Part shown: one piece after another, positions 9,661 through 19,412 of the stretch | Position numbering within the stretch: the first letter of the stretch is position 1 | Layout: each line of letters opens with the position of its first letter | Assembly: GCF_020009625.1 (NCBI RefSeq) | Contig: NZ_JAIHLP010000002.1 | Location: 3,534,001-3,598,000 of the forward strand | Direction of reading: 5' to 3' | DNA length: 64,000 nt | Source: Leifsonia poae | GTDB taxonomy: Bacteria; Actinomycetota; Actinomycetes; Actinomycetales; Microbacteriaceae | Program-made: the position numbers and the translations under genes | Notes under the pieces: model-generated | Told to the model about the DNA's origin: nothing | What the model saw: only the letters and a program-made list of their open reading frames with translations | Database searches by the model: none

Positions 9661-11167
9661 CAAGCCCGAACTGGATGAGATGCCGGAGGGCGCCGACGAC
9701 CTCGTCGAACGCCTGACCGACCTGGATGAAGAGCTCGCCACCCAGCGTGCAGCGGCCCTCCGCTCCGGCCTCGACGACTATGAGCTCGACGAGGACGACC
9801 TCGGCATCCTCGAGACCGTCAGCGACGACCCGGATGCCATCACCTACCTCCCGGCTCTGCCGGTGCTGGCCATCGTCGGGCGCCCCAATGTGGGCAAGTC
9901 GGCGCTGGTCAACCGAATCCTGGGCCGCCGCGAAGCCGTCGTGGAGGACACGCCCGGGGTGACCCGCGACCGCGTCTCGTACCAGGCCGAGTGGAATGGG
10001 CGGAAGTTCACCCTCGTCGACACCGGCGGCTGGGAGCCGGACGCCAAAGGAATCGACGCCTCCGTCGCCGCGCAGGCCGAGGTCGCAATCGACCTGGCGG
10101 ATGCGGTTCTCTTCGTCGTCGACGCCAACGTCGGCGCCACCTCCACCGACGAGCATGTCGTGCGTTTGCTGAGGAAGACCGACAAGCCGGTCTTCCTCGC
10201 CGCGAACAAGGTGGACGACCTCCGCCAGGAGCCCAACGCTTCGGCGCTGTGGTCGCTCGGCCTCGGTGAGCCCCTCCCGGTCTCGGCACTGCACGGGCGT
10301 GGGGTCGCCGACATGCTCGACATCGTCCTCCGCGCGCTTCCGGCGGTCTCCGCTGTGGCCAAGCAGGAGGTGGGCGGTCCCCGCCGCGTCGCCATCGTCG
10401 GGCGCCCGAATGTTGGCAAATCGTCCCTGCTGAACAAGGCGGCGGGGGAGGAGCGCGTGGTGGTCAACGAGCTCGCGGGCACCACTCGCGACCCTGTGGA
10501 CGAGCAGGTCGAGCTGGGCGGCAAGGTGTGGCGCTTCGTCGACACCGCCGGCATCCGACGCCGGGTGCACCTGCAGCAGGGCGCCGACTTCTACGCCTCG
10601 CTGCGCACCAGCACCGCTCTCGAGAAAGCCGAAGTCGCCGTCGTCGTGCTCGATGTGAGTCAGCCGATCAGCGAGCAGGATGTGCGCATCATCGACCTGG
10701 TGCTCGAATCGGGTCGCGCCCTCGTGCTCGCTTTCAACAAGTGGGACCTACTCGACGACGACCGCCGCCGCTACCTGGAGCGCGAGATCGATCAAGACCT
10801 CGCCCACGTCTCCTGGGCGCCCCGCGTGAACATCTCCGCCCGCACGGGGCGTCACCTGGAGAAGCTGGTTCCGGCCCTGGAGCTGGCACTCGAGTCGTGG
10901 GACACCCGCATCCCCACCGGCAAGTTCAACGCCTTCCTCGCCGAGCTCACGGCGGCGCATCCGCACCCCGTGCGCGGTGGCAAGCAGCCGCGCGTGCTGT
11001 TCGGCACACAGGCGACCAGCCGGCCGCCGACCTTCGTGGTCTTCACGACCGGCTTCCTCGACCCCGGCTACCGGCGCTACATCGTGCGCCGGCTGCGCGA
11101 GATCTACGGGTTCGAGGGCACGCCCATCCAGCTCAACATGCGCGTGCGCGAGAAGCGCAAACGCTAG
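9653..11167 (+). CDS. der: Ribosome biogenesis GTPase Der (EngA)
   Basis: Der is a tandem-GTPase that matures the 50S subunit. Two G domains are visible. The first has [18 protein letters not shown] and NKVD. The second has [17 protein letters not shown] and NKWD. A KH-like C-terminal domain follows and ends in a basic tail (REKRKR). An acidic N-terminal extension of about 65 residues precedes G1, as in other actinobacterial Der proteins. Length is 504 residues. It is the last gene of the rightward core cluster and converges on the DUF2252 gene. Confidence 0.96.
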   Translation: MPDKPELDEMPEGADDLVERLTDLDEELATQRAAALRSGLDDYELDEDDLGILETVSDDPDAITYLPALPVLAIVGRPNVGKSALVNRILGRREAVVEDTPGVTRDRVSYQAEWNGRKFTLVDTGGWEPDAKGIDASVAAQAEVAIDLADAVLFVVDANVGATSTDEHVVRLLRKTDKPVFLAANKVDDLRQEPNASALWSLGLGEPLPVSALHGRGVADMLDIVLRALPAVSAVAKQEVGGPRRVAIVGRPNVGKSSLLNKAAGEERVVVNELAGTTRDPVDEQVELGGKVWRFVDTAGIRRRVHLQQGADFYASLRTSTALEKAEVAVVVLDVSQPISEQDVRIIDLVLESGRALVLAFNKWDLLDDDRRRYLEREIDQDLAHVSWAPRVNISARTGRHLEKLVPALELALESWDTRIPTGKFNAFLAELTAAHPHPVRGGKQPRVLFGTQATSRPPTFVVFTTGFLDPGYRRYIVRRLREIYGFEGTPIQLNMRVREKRKR

Positions 11168-11388
11168 CGGCGGCGGCCGGGCTCGCCCGCTTGACCGCCG
11201 TGTGCCGAGCGAATCCGTGCTCAGGTCAGGCCTGAGCTCTGCCAGCAGATCGCTGTAGTTGAGCCTCTTCTCCGAACCGAACGTCCTGACCGCACCTCGC
11301 ATCGGTTCCGGAATCCCAGCTTGGCGCTTCGCCGCACCGCGATTGTGCGGGGCCGACTCGCCGTTCTGGACTGGGCGTCCGACACGTC

Positions 11389-12792
11389 CTAGGCGAGTTC
11401 GGCGGCGTGATAGCGGCCGGCGACGACGGCGGCCTTCAACGCCTCGAAGTCGGCCAGGGATTGGTCGGCGTAGGCGAGCGACCAATCGACCACTGCATCT
11501 GTGAACGCCGTCCCCGCGCCGATGTAGCCGGAGACGAACGCACCGTTCGGGCTGCGGGAGTGGGCCCGGGCGAGGATGGTGGCGCACGACATCGCGTAGT
11601 CGTCGAACGTTTCGTCGGTCATCTCGGCGACCTCGAACGACACGTTGCGGTCGCGGAACTGGCGCACGTAGAAGCCGAAGCCGTCGAGCGTCACATAGCC
11701 GAGGAACGGGTCGGACACGGCCTGGAGTATGCGCTGGTTGGCCGTGACCCGGTAGCCGTGGTTGGCGGCCAGAGTCTCACCGTCGACGCCACTGACCGGC
11801 TGCACCGGTGCCAGCCCGAACTCATGCACCACCGACTCCGTCGCCTCCTTCACCTGAAGGATCAGCGGTTCGCCGCGCGGACCCGTGAGCACGACGATGA
11901 AGCACCGCGTTCCGACACTGCCGACACCGACCACCCGGCGCGCCACATCGGTGACGGTGTGTTGCGAGAGCAGCAGCGAGATGTCGGGCGAAACCGTGGC
12001 GCGGTAGAGATCCATCAGCTCGCCGACACGGCCCTCGATCTCGGGCCCCACGTGGGTGAGTCGCGGCGGACTCTCGACCAGGTGCAGGGAGCCGTCTTCG
12101 GCGAGCTCGGTGATGCGACCGATCAGGCGCGCGGAGGTGCGCTTCTCTGACGACTTGACCAGGTCTCGCACCACCTTGCGGGTGTCCTTGCCGAACCGGC
12201 GTCCGTCGTGCACGGCCGCGGCGCGGGAGAACCTCACCACCACCTCCTGCGACAGGGACTCGTGCAGTCCGTCGCGGTACGCCTCCGCCGCATGTTGCGC
12301 AGAACGCCGCACGTGCTCCTCGGAGGCCCCACGCCCTCGGGCCGCGATCACGACGCTCGCGACCAGCCGTTTCACATCCCACTCCCACGGGCCGTACGCG
12401 GCTTCGTCGAAATCGTTGAGGTCGAAGACCATCGCGCGTTCAGGGGAGGCGAACAGACCGAAGTTGTTGATGTGCGCGTCCCCACAGGTCACCACACCCA
12501 CCCCGGTCGTGGGCGCCCCGGCGAGGTCGGCCGCCTGGATGGCCGCGGTTCCGCGGTAGAAGGCGAACGGGTCACGCAGCATGCGCGCGATGCGCAGGGG
12601 CACGAGATCGGGTAGTCGCGATCGGTGCTGGCGGTCGAGCACGCCGAGCGGGTCGCGCCCCGCAGCCGGTTCGTAGACCGCGTGGGCGGAACGGGGGAGG
12701 ATCGCCCGGGCTGCGCGCCCCTGCTCGATGTTCTCGTCGTGGGTGACCACGTGGGCGTGGTCGAAACGCAGGCGTCCGGGAGCGCGGCTCAT
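11389..12792 (-). CDS. DUF2252 domain protein
   Basis: This is a DUF2252 protein of about 467 residues, a family with a protein-kinase-like fold whose biochemical function is not established. Supporting motifs are VTCGDAHINNFG, VFDLNDFDEAAYGPWEWD and KRLVAS. I chose ATG 12792 (MSRAPGRLRF), since the in-frame GTG at 12843 adds only a poorly conserved tail. It is transcribed leftward, convergent with der and divergent from the glycosyltransferase gene. No functional link to either neighbour is evident. Confidence 0.88.
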   Translation of the reverse strand: MSRAPGRLRFDHAHVVTHDENIEQGRAARAILPRSAHAVYEPAAGRDPLGVLDRQHRSRLPDLVPLRIARMLRDPFAFYRGTAAIQAADLAGAPTTGVGVVTCGDAHINNFGLFASPERAMVFDLNDFDEAAYGPWEWDVKRLVASVVIAARGRGASEEHVRRSAQHAAEAYRDGLHESLSQEVVVRFSRAAAVHDGRRFGKDTRKVVRDLVKSSEKRTSARLIGRITELAEDGSLHLVESPPRLTHVGPEIEGRVGELMDLYRATVSPDISLLLSQHTVTDVARRVVGVGSVGTRCFIVVLTGPRGEPLILQVKEATESVVHEFGLAPVQPVSGVDGETLAANHGYRVTANQRILQAVSDPFLGYVTLDGFGFYVRQFRDRNVSFEVAEMTDETFDDYAMSCATILARAHSRSPNGAFVSGYIGAGTAFTDAVVDWSLAYADQSLADFEALKAAVVAGRYHAAELA

Positions 12793-12966
12793 GTGCTCAG
12801 AGTAGTGCCCAGAAGCGCGGCGGACGCTTAGCTGAGTGTTCACCCGGCTCTCACCAGAATGGGGGGTTTGTACCCCGGTGTGTCCTCACTAATGTGGACA
12901 TGCGAGAGCTTCCCGACCGCGCGACCCGAAAGCGCGGGCTCTCTAATCAAGGACGCATACCCGAAA

Positions 12967-15324
12967 ATGAGTTCTACAAATTCATACTCCCCTGCCCGAA
13001 AACGCCAACTGGGCGCTGAGAAGCGCACCGAACCGCTCCCGACCGTGCATCCCCGACCCTCCGATCGCAAGGTCACCTGGAGTCGTGTCGCGATCGTTCT
13101 GACCGTCACCTTCTGGGCGATCTATGTCGTGACCACGATCATCCGCCAGTTCCTTGTTCTCGGAACGCAGGACTTCCGGTTCACGATGGAGGCCATCGGT
13201 TACCTCGTGGTGGTCACCTTCCTCACCTTCTCGGCGCTGATGTACCTGGTCGCCCGCCAGGGGGCGCTGCAGCGGTTCCAGAAGCATGTGCGGGTGCCCC
13301 GCGCCGAACTCGACCGTCACTTCGCGACCAACCAGCCGTCGATCACCGTGCTCGTGCCGTCGTATGCGGAGGAGCCGGAGGTCGTGAAGATGACTCTGCT
13401 GTCGGCCGCGCTTCAAGAGTTCCCGTCGATGCGGGTCGTGCTGCTGTTGGACGACAACCCGAACCCCACCGACCCCGCCGTCGCCGACCGGCTGAACGCC
13501 ACCCGCGCTCTTGCCGCCGACATCACGGACCTGCTCGCCGAGCCGCGCAGCCGGTTCACGGATGCGGCGTTGCGGTTCGAGCTCGCCGACGCCGACGCGT
13601 TCGTCGCCCCGCACACCGCACTCGAGCTCGCGGCAGAGTACGCCTGGGCGGCGGCATGGCTGCACGCTCAGGCCGACGCGCACGGCATCGAGGATCACGT
13701 CGACCTGTTCTTCGCCGACCAGGTGCTGCGCGGCCTCGCCGACGAGTTGGCCCTCGTCGGACAGGCCGTGGAGGCCGCCGTCGGCGAGGGGGTCTCGCTC
13801 TCGGCCGAGCGGATCGCGCAGCTCTACCGCCGGCTCGCATGGACCTTCGATGCCGACCTCGCCGTGTTCGAGCGCAAGCAGTGGGCTTCCCTTTCGCACG
13901 AGGCCAACAAGGCGATGAACCTGAACGCCTACATCGGGCTCATGGGCGGCACGTACCGTGTCGAGGAGACTCCGCAGGGCCCCATCCTCACCCCGGTGGC
14001 CCCGCATCGCGCCGGTGACGTGGAGATCCCGGACAGCGACTTCCTGCTGACCCTGGATGCGGACTCGATCCTGCTTCGCGAGTACTGCCTGCGGCTGACG
14101 TACTTTCTGCAACAGCCGGACAACGCCCGCGTCGCCGTCACCCAGACCCCGTACTCCTCGTTCCGTGGCGCCGGCACCCGCATCGAGCGTCTCGCCGGCG
14201 CGACCACGGACATCCAGCACGTCTTGCACCAGGGCATGAGCCACTTCGGTGCAACGTTCTGGGTGGGAGCCAATGCAGTCATCCGCAAACGCGCCATCGA
14301 AGACATCGTCGAGACCGAGTTCGTCGGCGGTTTCGAAGTGCGTCGTTACGTGCAGGATCGCACCGTGATCGAGGACACGGAGTCGAGCATCGACCTCGGC
14401 ACCCACGGGTGGACGCTCGCCAACTACCCGGAGCGCCTCAGCTATTCCGCGACCCCGCCCGACTTCGGTTCGCTGATCGTGCAGCGGCGGCGGTGGGCGA
14501 ACGGCGGGCTGCTGATCCTGCCGAAGCTGTGGCGTCAGGTTCGTGAGCGCAAGCGTCGCGGTGAGATCGTCTCGCGCACGGAGTTGCTGCTGCGCATCAA
14601 CTACATGGCCTCCATCGCTTGGGCCAGTTTCGGTCTGATCTTCTTGCTCGCGTACCCGTATGACGGCCGGCTGCTCAGCCCGGTGGTGCTGCTCGCCGCA
14701 CTGCCGTACTTCATCGCCATGGCCAGCGACCTGCGCTATGCCGGCTACAAGGGCACGGATGTGTTCCGCATCTACGGGTTCAACCTGATCCTGCTCCCGG
14801 TGAACCTCGCCGGAGTGCTCAAGTCGATCCAGCAGTCGCTGACCGGCAAGAAGATCCCATTCGTGCGCACCCCGAAGGTGAAGAACCGCACCGCATCCCC
14901 GCTGCTGTACGTGCTGACGCCGTTCCTGATCGTCGCGTTCTCGCTGTTCACTTTGTGGCGTGACGTGAACGCGCAGAACTGGGGCAACGCTGCGTTCGCC
15001 GCTTTCAACGCGACCCTCGCCATCTGGGCGATCGTCTCCTACATCGGTGTCGGCAACGCGATCGTCGACATGTGGCTCGGCCTCACCCGGCCGCTCTACG
15101 TCGACAAGAGCCGCACGCGCACGACAGAGACCGTGCAGCCGGTCACCGAGTCGATCGACTGGCGTTCGGTGCTCTACCACGGGCACGCCGGCGGGGACGT
15201 GCCGCGCATCGAACAGGCGGCGCACCGCGCCGCCGGCGGGTCGGCCTCGTCGGCGGCCTCGTCGGGTTCGGCGGCCTCGTCGTCTTCGGCTGAGGTCGAC
15301 GCCACCGAACGGCAGGCCGCCTGA
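12967..15324 (+). CDS. Cellulose-synthase-like family 2 glycosyltransferase, membrane bound
   Basis: This is a processive GT2 enzyme of 785 residues that would polymerise an extracellular polysaccharide. Two N-terminal membrane segments (about residues 40-65 and 75-100) precede the catalytic domain. Sequence landmarks are LLLDDNPNP, LTLDADSI, TQTPYSSF, IEDTESSIDL and QRRRWANGG (the QxxRW signature). Several membrane segments follow. The C-terminus is Ser/Ala-rich. A helical stretch of about 150 residues separates the first Asp region from the NLN motif, which is unusual for the family. The stop overlaps the GH18 start (TGATG). Confidence 0.9.
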   Translation: MSSTNSYSPARKRQLGAEKRTEPLPTVHPRPSDRKVTWSRVAIVLTVTFWAIYVVTTIIRQFLVLGTQDFRFTMEAIGYLVVVTFLTFSALMYLVARQGALQRFQKHVRVPRAELDRHFATNQPSITVLVPSYAEEPEVVKMTLLSAALQEFPSMRVVLLLDDNPNPTDPAVADRLNATRALAADITDLLAEPRSRFTDAALRFELADADAFVAPHTALELAAEYAWAAAWLHAQADAHGIEDHVDLFFADQVLRGLADELALVGQAVEAAVGEGVSLSAERIAQLYRRLAWTFDADLAVFERKQWASLSHEANKAMNLNAYIGLMGGTYRVEETPQGPILTPVAPHRAGDVEIPDSDFLLTLDADSILLREYCLRLTYFLQQPDNARVAVTQTPYSSFRGAGTRIERLAGATTDIQHVLHQGMSHFGATFWVGANAVIRKRAIEDIVETEFVGGFEVRRYVQDRTVIEDTESSIDLGTHGWTLANYPERLSYSATPPDFGSLIVQRRRWANGGLLILPKLWRQVRERKRRGEIVSRTELLLRINYMASIAWASFGLIFLLAYPYDGRLLSPVVLLAALPYFIAMASDLRYAGYKGTDVFRIYGFNLILLPVNLAGVLKSIQQSLTGKKIPFVRTPKVKNRTASPLLYVLTPFLIVAFSLFTLWRDVNAQNWGNAAFAAFNATLAIWAIVSYIGVGNAIVDMWLGLTRPLYVDKSRTRTTETVQPVTESIDWRSVLYHGHAGGDVPRIEQAAHRAAGGSASSAASSGSAASSSSAEVDATERQAA

Positions 15325-16946
15325 TGGCCCGCACACCGCGGGAGTCGAACGCTCCCGAACCGCGCGACGCCCAGGCGCCGGCCGCCGGCGCCGGTGACGG
15401 CCGCCGGCTCTCGCCCCTGCGCGTGCTGGGCGCCGCCCTCGTGGCCGTGATCGTGGTGTCCGGCGGTGTCGTCGGATTCCAGTGGTGGAGCGCCAAAGCC
15501 GCCGTCGACTCCAAGCCCTGGTTCGCGTCCTATGTCGACGTGACCGCCACCCCGCGGTTCGCGTTCGAGAACCTCGGCGCCACCTCGACCCGGGATGCGG
15601 TGCTCTCCTTCGTCGTGTCGTCCAAATCGAATGCATGCACCCCCACCTGGGGCGGTGCGTACACCCTCGACCAGGCGCGCGGCTCACTCGACCTCGACCG
15701 CCGCATCGCCCGCCTGCAGCAGCAGGGCGGCACTGTCGCGGTCTCGTTCGGCGGTCAGCTGAACGAGGAACTCGCGGTCGGGTGCACCGACCCGTCCGCG
15801 TTGAAGGCGGCGTACGCATCCGTCGTCGACCGGTACAAGGTCGGCACGATCGACCTCGACCTCGAGGGTGACGGCCTGGCGAACGCCGCCGCGAACGAGC
15901 GCCGGGCATCCGCCATCGCCGCCCTGCAGAAGCAACGCCGCGACGAGGGCAAGAGCCTCGCCGTCTGGGTGACGCTGCCCGTCGCGCCGAACGGAATGAC
16001 CTCCGACGCCACCGACGCCATCGACGACCTGCTGAAGGCGAAGGTCGACATCGCCGGCGTGAACGTGATGACCATGGATTTCGGCAGCGCCAAACCTGCC
16101 GGGCAGTCCATGGCCGCCGCTGCTGAGAGCGCCGTCTCTGCCGCCCAACGTCAGCTCGGCATCCTCTACGACCGCAACAAGCTGCACCAGAGCGACCCGA
16201 GCCTGTGGGCGAAGATCGGCGCCACCCCCATGATCGGCCAGAACGATGTGCAGAAGGAGGTCTTCTCCCTCGCGGATGCGAAGATTTTCAACGCCTGGGC
16301 TGTCGGCAAAGGCATCGGCCGCATGTCGATGTGGTCTGCCAACCGCGACCAGACCTGCGGCTCCAACTATGTCGACACCTCCGTCGTCTCGGATGCGTGC
16401 AGCGGCGTCAAACAGGGCAAGACGACTTTCGCCTCCCTGCTCGCCCGCGGCTTCGCCGGCCACATCGCGCTGGGCGAGTCGGCCGTCACCACCGCCGAGC
16501 CCACCTCCACCGCTTCGGTGAAAGACGACCCCGCCACCTCGCCGTACGCTATCTGGGCGGCGAACAACTCCTACCTCAAAGGCACCAAAGTCGTCTGGCA
16601 CCACAACGTCTACCAGGCCAAATGGTGGACGAAAGGCGATGTGCCCGACAACCCCGTGCTGAACTCGTGGGAGACACCGTGGGAGCTTGTCGGCCCGGTG
16701 CTGCCGGGCGAGACGCCCATCCCGCAGCCGACCGTCCCCGCCGGAACTTACCCCGCCTGGAGCGGCACCACCCCCTACGACAAGGGCACCCGTGTGCTCT
16801 TCGACGGAACCCCCTACGAGGCCAAATGGTGGACCCAGGGCGACAGTCCCGACGCCGCCAGCGCCAACCCCGACTCGTCGCCCTGGACCCCCCTCACTCA
16901 GGACGACGTCGACAAGATCCTTGGTGGTGCCGGCACCACCAACTGA
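15324..16946 (+). CDS. Membrane-anchored GH18 (chitinase-like) protein with two C-terminal carbohydrate-binding modules
   Basis: The 540-residue protein begins with a basic cytoplasmic tail and one membrane segment (about residues 34-54), so it is anchored and faces outward. The GH18 fold is shown by SFGG (141-144) and by the DxDxE motif in IDLDLEG with likely catalytic Glu181. Two CBM5/12-like modules end the protein, each with a YxAKWWTxGD-type core. The start overlaps the glycosyltransferase stop. A role in trimming or releasing the polymer made by that enzyme is inferred from the coupling; the substrate is unknown. Confidence 0.87.
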   Translation: MARTPRESNAPEPRDAQAPAAGAGDGRRLSPLRVLGAALVAVIVVSGGVVGFQWWSAKAAVDSKPWFASYVDVTATPRFAFENLGATSTRDAVLSFVVSSKSNACTPTWGGAYTLDQARGSLDLDRRIARLQQQGGTVAVSFGGQLNEELAVGCTDPSALKAAYASVVDRYKVGTIDLDLEGDGLANAAANERRASAIAALQKQRRDEGKSLAVWVTLPVAPNGMTSDATDAIDDLLKAKVDIAGVNVMTMDFGSAKPAGQSMAAAAESAVSAAQRQLGILYDRNKLHQSDPSLWAKIGATPMIGQNDVQKEVFSLADAKIFNAWAVGKGIGRMSMWSANRDQTCGSNYVDTSVVSDACSGVKQGKTTFASLLARGFAGHIALGESAVTTAEPTSTASVKDDPATSPYAIWAANNSYLKGTKVVWHHNVYQAKWWTKGDVPDNPVLNSWETPWELVGPVLPGETPIPQPTVPAGTYPAWSGTTPYDKGTRVLFDGTPYEAKWWTQGDSPDAASANPDSSPWTPLTQDDVDKILGGAGTTN

Positions 16947-17049
16947 GACCGGGCGGCGGGATGCTGCATCAGGCGTATCCCGTCGTCCCCTTCGACCGCG
17001 ACATCCGCTGCGGGGCGGATGCGCGGGCGTGCGCCCACGGGCGAACGCC

Positions 17050-17107
17050 GTGTCGGCGGGCAACTTTTCGTGCCTTCGGGTGTTGCACGAACCACCCCCG
17101 CCGACAC
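17050..17107. other. Long imperfect inverted repeat upstream of tRNA-Pro
   Basis: Outer arms GTGTCGGCGGG (17050-17060) and CCCGCCGACAC (17097-17107) pair perfectly. Inner arms TTCGTGC (17067-17073) and GCACGAA (17085-17091) also pair. There is no T-tract after it, so a simple intrinsic terminator for the GH18 gene is possible but not certain. Confidence 0.75.
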
Positions 17108-17154
17108 GCTAGACTGTTCAAGTTGCTTTGGGGCTCCACCCTCGAAGCGACATT

Positions 17155-17231
<77 letters not shown>

Positions 17232-17272
17232 GAGGGCCGTTTACGTAACTGATTACGGAACCGGCCACAAAA

Positions 17273-17304
17273 GAATCGCCCCGGACGAAAGTCCGGGGCG
17301 ATTC
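17273..17304 (+). terminator. Probable terminator after tRNA-Pro
   Basis: A perfect 14-bp stem, GAATCGCCCCGGAC (17273-17286) with GTCCGGGGCGATTC (17291-17304), encloses a GAAA tetraloop. It is followed by GTGTTTTG. It probably ends the tRNA transcript. Confidence 0.85.
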
Positions 17305-17449
17305 GTGTTTTGTGCGGCGAGAGCGCCAACACGATCAACGTGTCTGTCGAAAGTGCGCTCGCCGCTGGCACGACTTCTGGATCGTTGCCGATTTCGGGCA
17401 CGCTGGCGCCTTCGGTGAGCTGGGTTTTTGCTCTCTCGAGCGGTGTCGC

Positions 17450-17468
17450 GAGTAGCGGAACGCTACTC
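17450..17468. terminator. Short hairpin at the 3' end of the transposase-like gene
   Basis: GAGTAGCG (17450-17457) pairs with CGCTACTC (17461-17468) around a GAA loop. It overlaps the TAG stop of the leftward transposase-like gene. It could be a terminator or part of an element end. Confidence 0.5.
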
Positions 17469-19412
17469 TCGTAGGGGTGGTCCGCCCGTTCCGTCACCGT
17501 CATCGGGGCGCGCTTTCGCCGATGTGAGGGGCCTCACGCCCGGCGGGTAGGTGCCGGTGTATGGGTTGTAGTGCTCGCGGTCGCGTCGTCGCACCTTGGG
17601 GTCCTTCGATTCACCTTTGGCAGCTTCGTGCGCTCCATCGGAGATGAAGCTGACGATTTTGCGCATGTTGAACGCTGCGACGACGAGCGTCATCATGATC
17701 TGTGCTGCGGCGAACCCGCGGACGGGCCTGCGGGTGGAGTCATGCAGGTTGTGTCCGCCGCCGCTCTTGATCTGCGAGTTCAGAGACTCGATCGCGTTCC
17801 GAGCGTGCGTGTGAAAGTCCTCCCACTCCTGAGTGCCGTAAGGGAATGCCTGTGCCTCGCGACGGAGGTCCGCGGGGTCGAACGAGGCGCTGTGCTTCGA
17901 GCAGATCGTGTCACGGAGAGTGGCCGGAATGAGGTCCTCGGCGTCGATCGATGGACGGCGCTTCTTGGATGCCTTCTCGGCGAGTTCTCTCAGTGGGCAG
18001 GTGACAGTGGGAGCGTTCCCCAACGCGGGACAGGCCAGCATGACCTTGCCATTCGGCTTTGTCTCTTTCTTGTGCAGTTCGTATGCCGCGAGTTCCACCT
18101 TCCGGTCCCGGAAGGTCGCCTTGTCGATCTCGCCATCGTGGTACTGCTGCGTCGCGTACAGGTGCGTGGAGGGAGTGCTGGGGCAGTATGCCCGGCCTTC
18201 GAGGTATCGTGCACCGTGGGCACCGCCGGAAGGCTTCAGGCGATCGACTCGGTAGTCCGTCGATGGCGTGAAGCCGAGCATGAAGGCCGGCTCGTGAAGT
18301 CTCTTTGCCAGGCTGTTTGCCCAGTACTGCTTATCAGCGTCTGCCACGCCGGGGGTGAGCCCCAATCGCAGACTGTACGACATGAGCGATACCGCTTCTT
18401 CGGCGACCTCCATGTTGGGAAGGCTCATCGTCGCGGCGACGATGATCCCGGGAAATCGTCGATGCTTCGGGTTGTCGGAGTCGACGCGGACAGCGAAGTT
18501 GCTTTCCCATCCCCAGGCGAACGTTGCGTCTCCAGGACGCTTCGGCGAAGTCAGGTCCGTTTGCTTCTTCTGGTAGTCGGTCCGTTTCCCGCTTCGCACG
18601 TGGTACCCGGCGAAGACGTCGACAATGCCTGGCGGAAGCTCACGAGGATCACTAACCTTGCTCTGCTCGGTGACCTTGGCTTTGAGGTTTCCGCGAGAGT
18701 AGCCCTTGCGGTTCGGCGAGCTCATGTACGTCTGGTCGAACGAGATGTCGAGCTTGGACGAAATCCGCCGGATCCTGCGCGGCTGCAGCCGATAGGTCAT
18801 TGCGACGAACGCGTTCGTGAAGTCATTGAGGCGCTGCCGCCGAATGGACTCCTTGTTGTGGTCGTGTTCGTCGAGGATGGCAGCTACTTCGGCAGCGCTC
18901 TTGTTGGTCCAGAGTTGCTGCGGGAACGGGTCCATCACGTCAACGATGCGGTGGAAGGCTCGTGCCGTGTTGGCGTACCAGCGCTTCTGCTGGTGGGTGA
19001 TCGCGAGCATGTGGTCCATGCGTGGTTCGAGCTGCAGGACCTCGCGTGCGTTTGACGAAATGCGCCACAGGAACAGGTCAGTGAGCGCGGTGAGGTGCAT
19101 CGCCTTGCGTTCGGTTGCAAGGATCAGCAGGCCGGTAAGAACGGCTTCGTCGCTGATCAGGGCCGGCCGGCCGCCGAGAAGGTACGGGTCTCGGTCTTCC
19201 GCTCGCCACGAGGCGAGAAGATCTAGCGCTCCGGAGTCGCGCACGCGCGCAAGAAGCTTGTCGACGGTCGCGTCGGGGACAGGCGCGCTGAGATCTCCAC
19301 GTCGCGCCACCTCCTCGAGCGTGAGGGCCCCGAGTTCGGTGTCGACGTCAGTGAGCTGCTCGGCCCACTCCGGGAGCGGCTGAGAGGTGCTTCCAAGGTT
19401 GCGTGCGGCCAT
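17463..19412 (-). CDS. Divergent DDE-type transposase-like protein (649 aa)
   Basis: I read this as a large DDE-superfamily transposase homologue. The C-terminal RNAIESLNSQIK has the R-(3)-E-(6)-K spacing seen in IS4/IS1182-type transposases, followed by the usual RRPVRGFAAAQIMMTLVVAA helix. A candidate first catalytic Asp lies in LDISFDQTY near residue 220. The protein is longer than most such transposases. It has no visible inverted repeats next to it. Its ATG overlaps the stop of the upstream recombinase-like gene (TAATG), so the genes form one leftward unit. Whether it is active is unknown. Confidence 0.7.
   Translation of the reverse strand: MAARNLGSTSQPLPEWAEQLTDVDTELGALTLEEVARRGDLSAPVPDATVDKLLARVRDSGALDLLASWRAEDRDPYLLGGRPALISDEAVLTGLLILATERKAMHLTALTDLFLWRISSNAREVLQLEPRMDHMLAITHQQKRWYANTARAFHRIVDVMDPFPQQLWTNKSAAEVAAILDEHDHNKESIRRQRLNDFTNAFVAMTYRLQPRRIRRISSKLDISFDQTYMSSPNRKGYSRGNLKAKVTEQSKVSDPRELPPGIVDVFAGYHVRSGKRTDYQKKQTDLTSPKRPGDATFAWGWESNFAVRVDSDNPKHRRFPGIIVAATMSLPNMEVAEEAVSLMSYSLRLGLTPGVADADKQYWANSLAKRLHEPAFMLGFTPSTDYRVDRLKPSGGAHGARYLEGRAYCPSTPSTHLYATQQYHDGEIDKATFRDRKVELAAYELHKKETKPNGKVMLACPALGNAPTVTCPLRELAEKASKKRRPSIDAEDLIPATLRDTICSKHSASFDPADLRREAQAFPYGTQEWEDFHTHARNAIESLNSQIKSGGGHNLHDSTRRPVRGFAAAQIMMTLVVAAFNMRKIVSFISDGAHEAAKGESKDPKVRRRDREHYNPYTGTYPPGVRPLTSAKARPDDGDGTGGPPLRE

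Noticed and set aside
10748..11587. Minus-strand open frame across the der end and the 11168-11388 gap
   Set aside because: It overlaps two well-supported genes and shows no domain; the 221-bp gap itself holds nothing recognisable.
12982..15909. 975-codon minus-strand open frame
   Set aside because: It is antisense to the glycosyltransferase and GH18 genes, which have clear domains; the product is Arg/His-rich without motifs.
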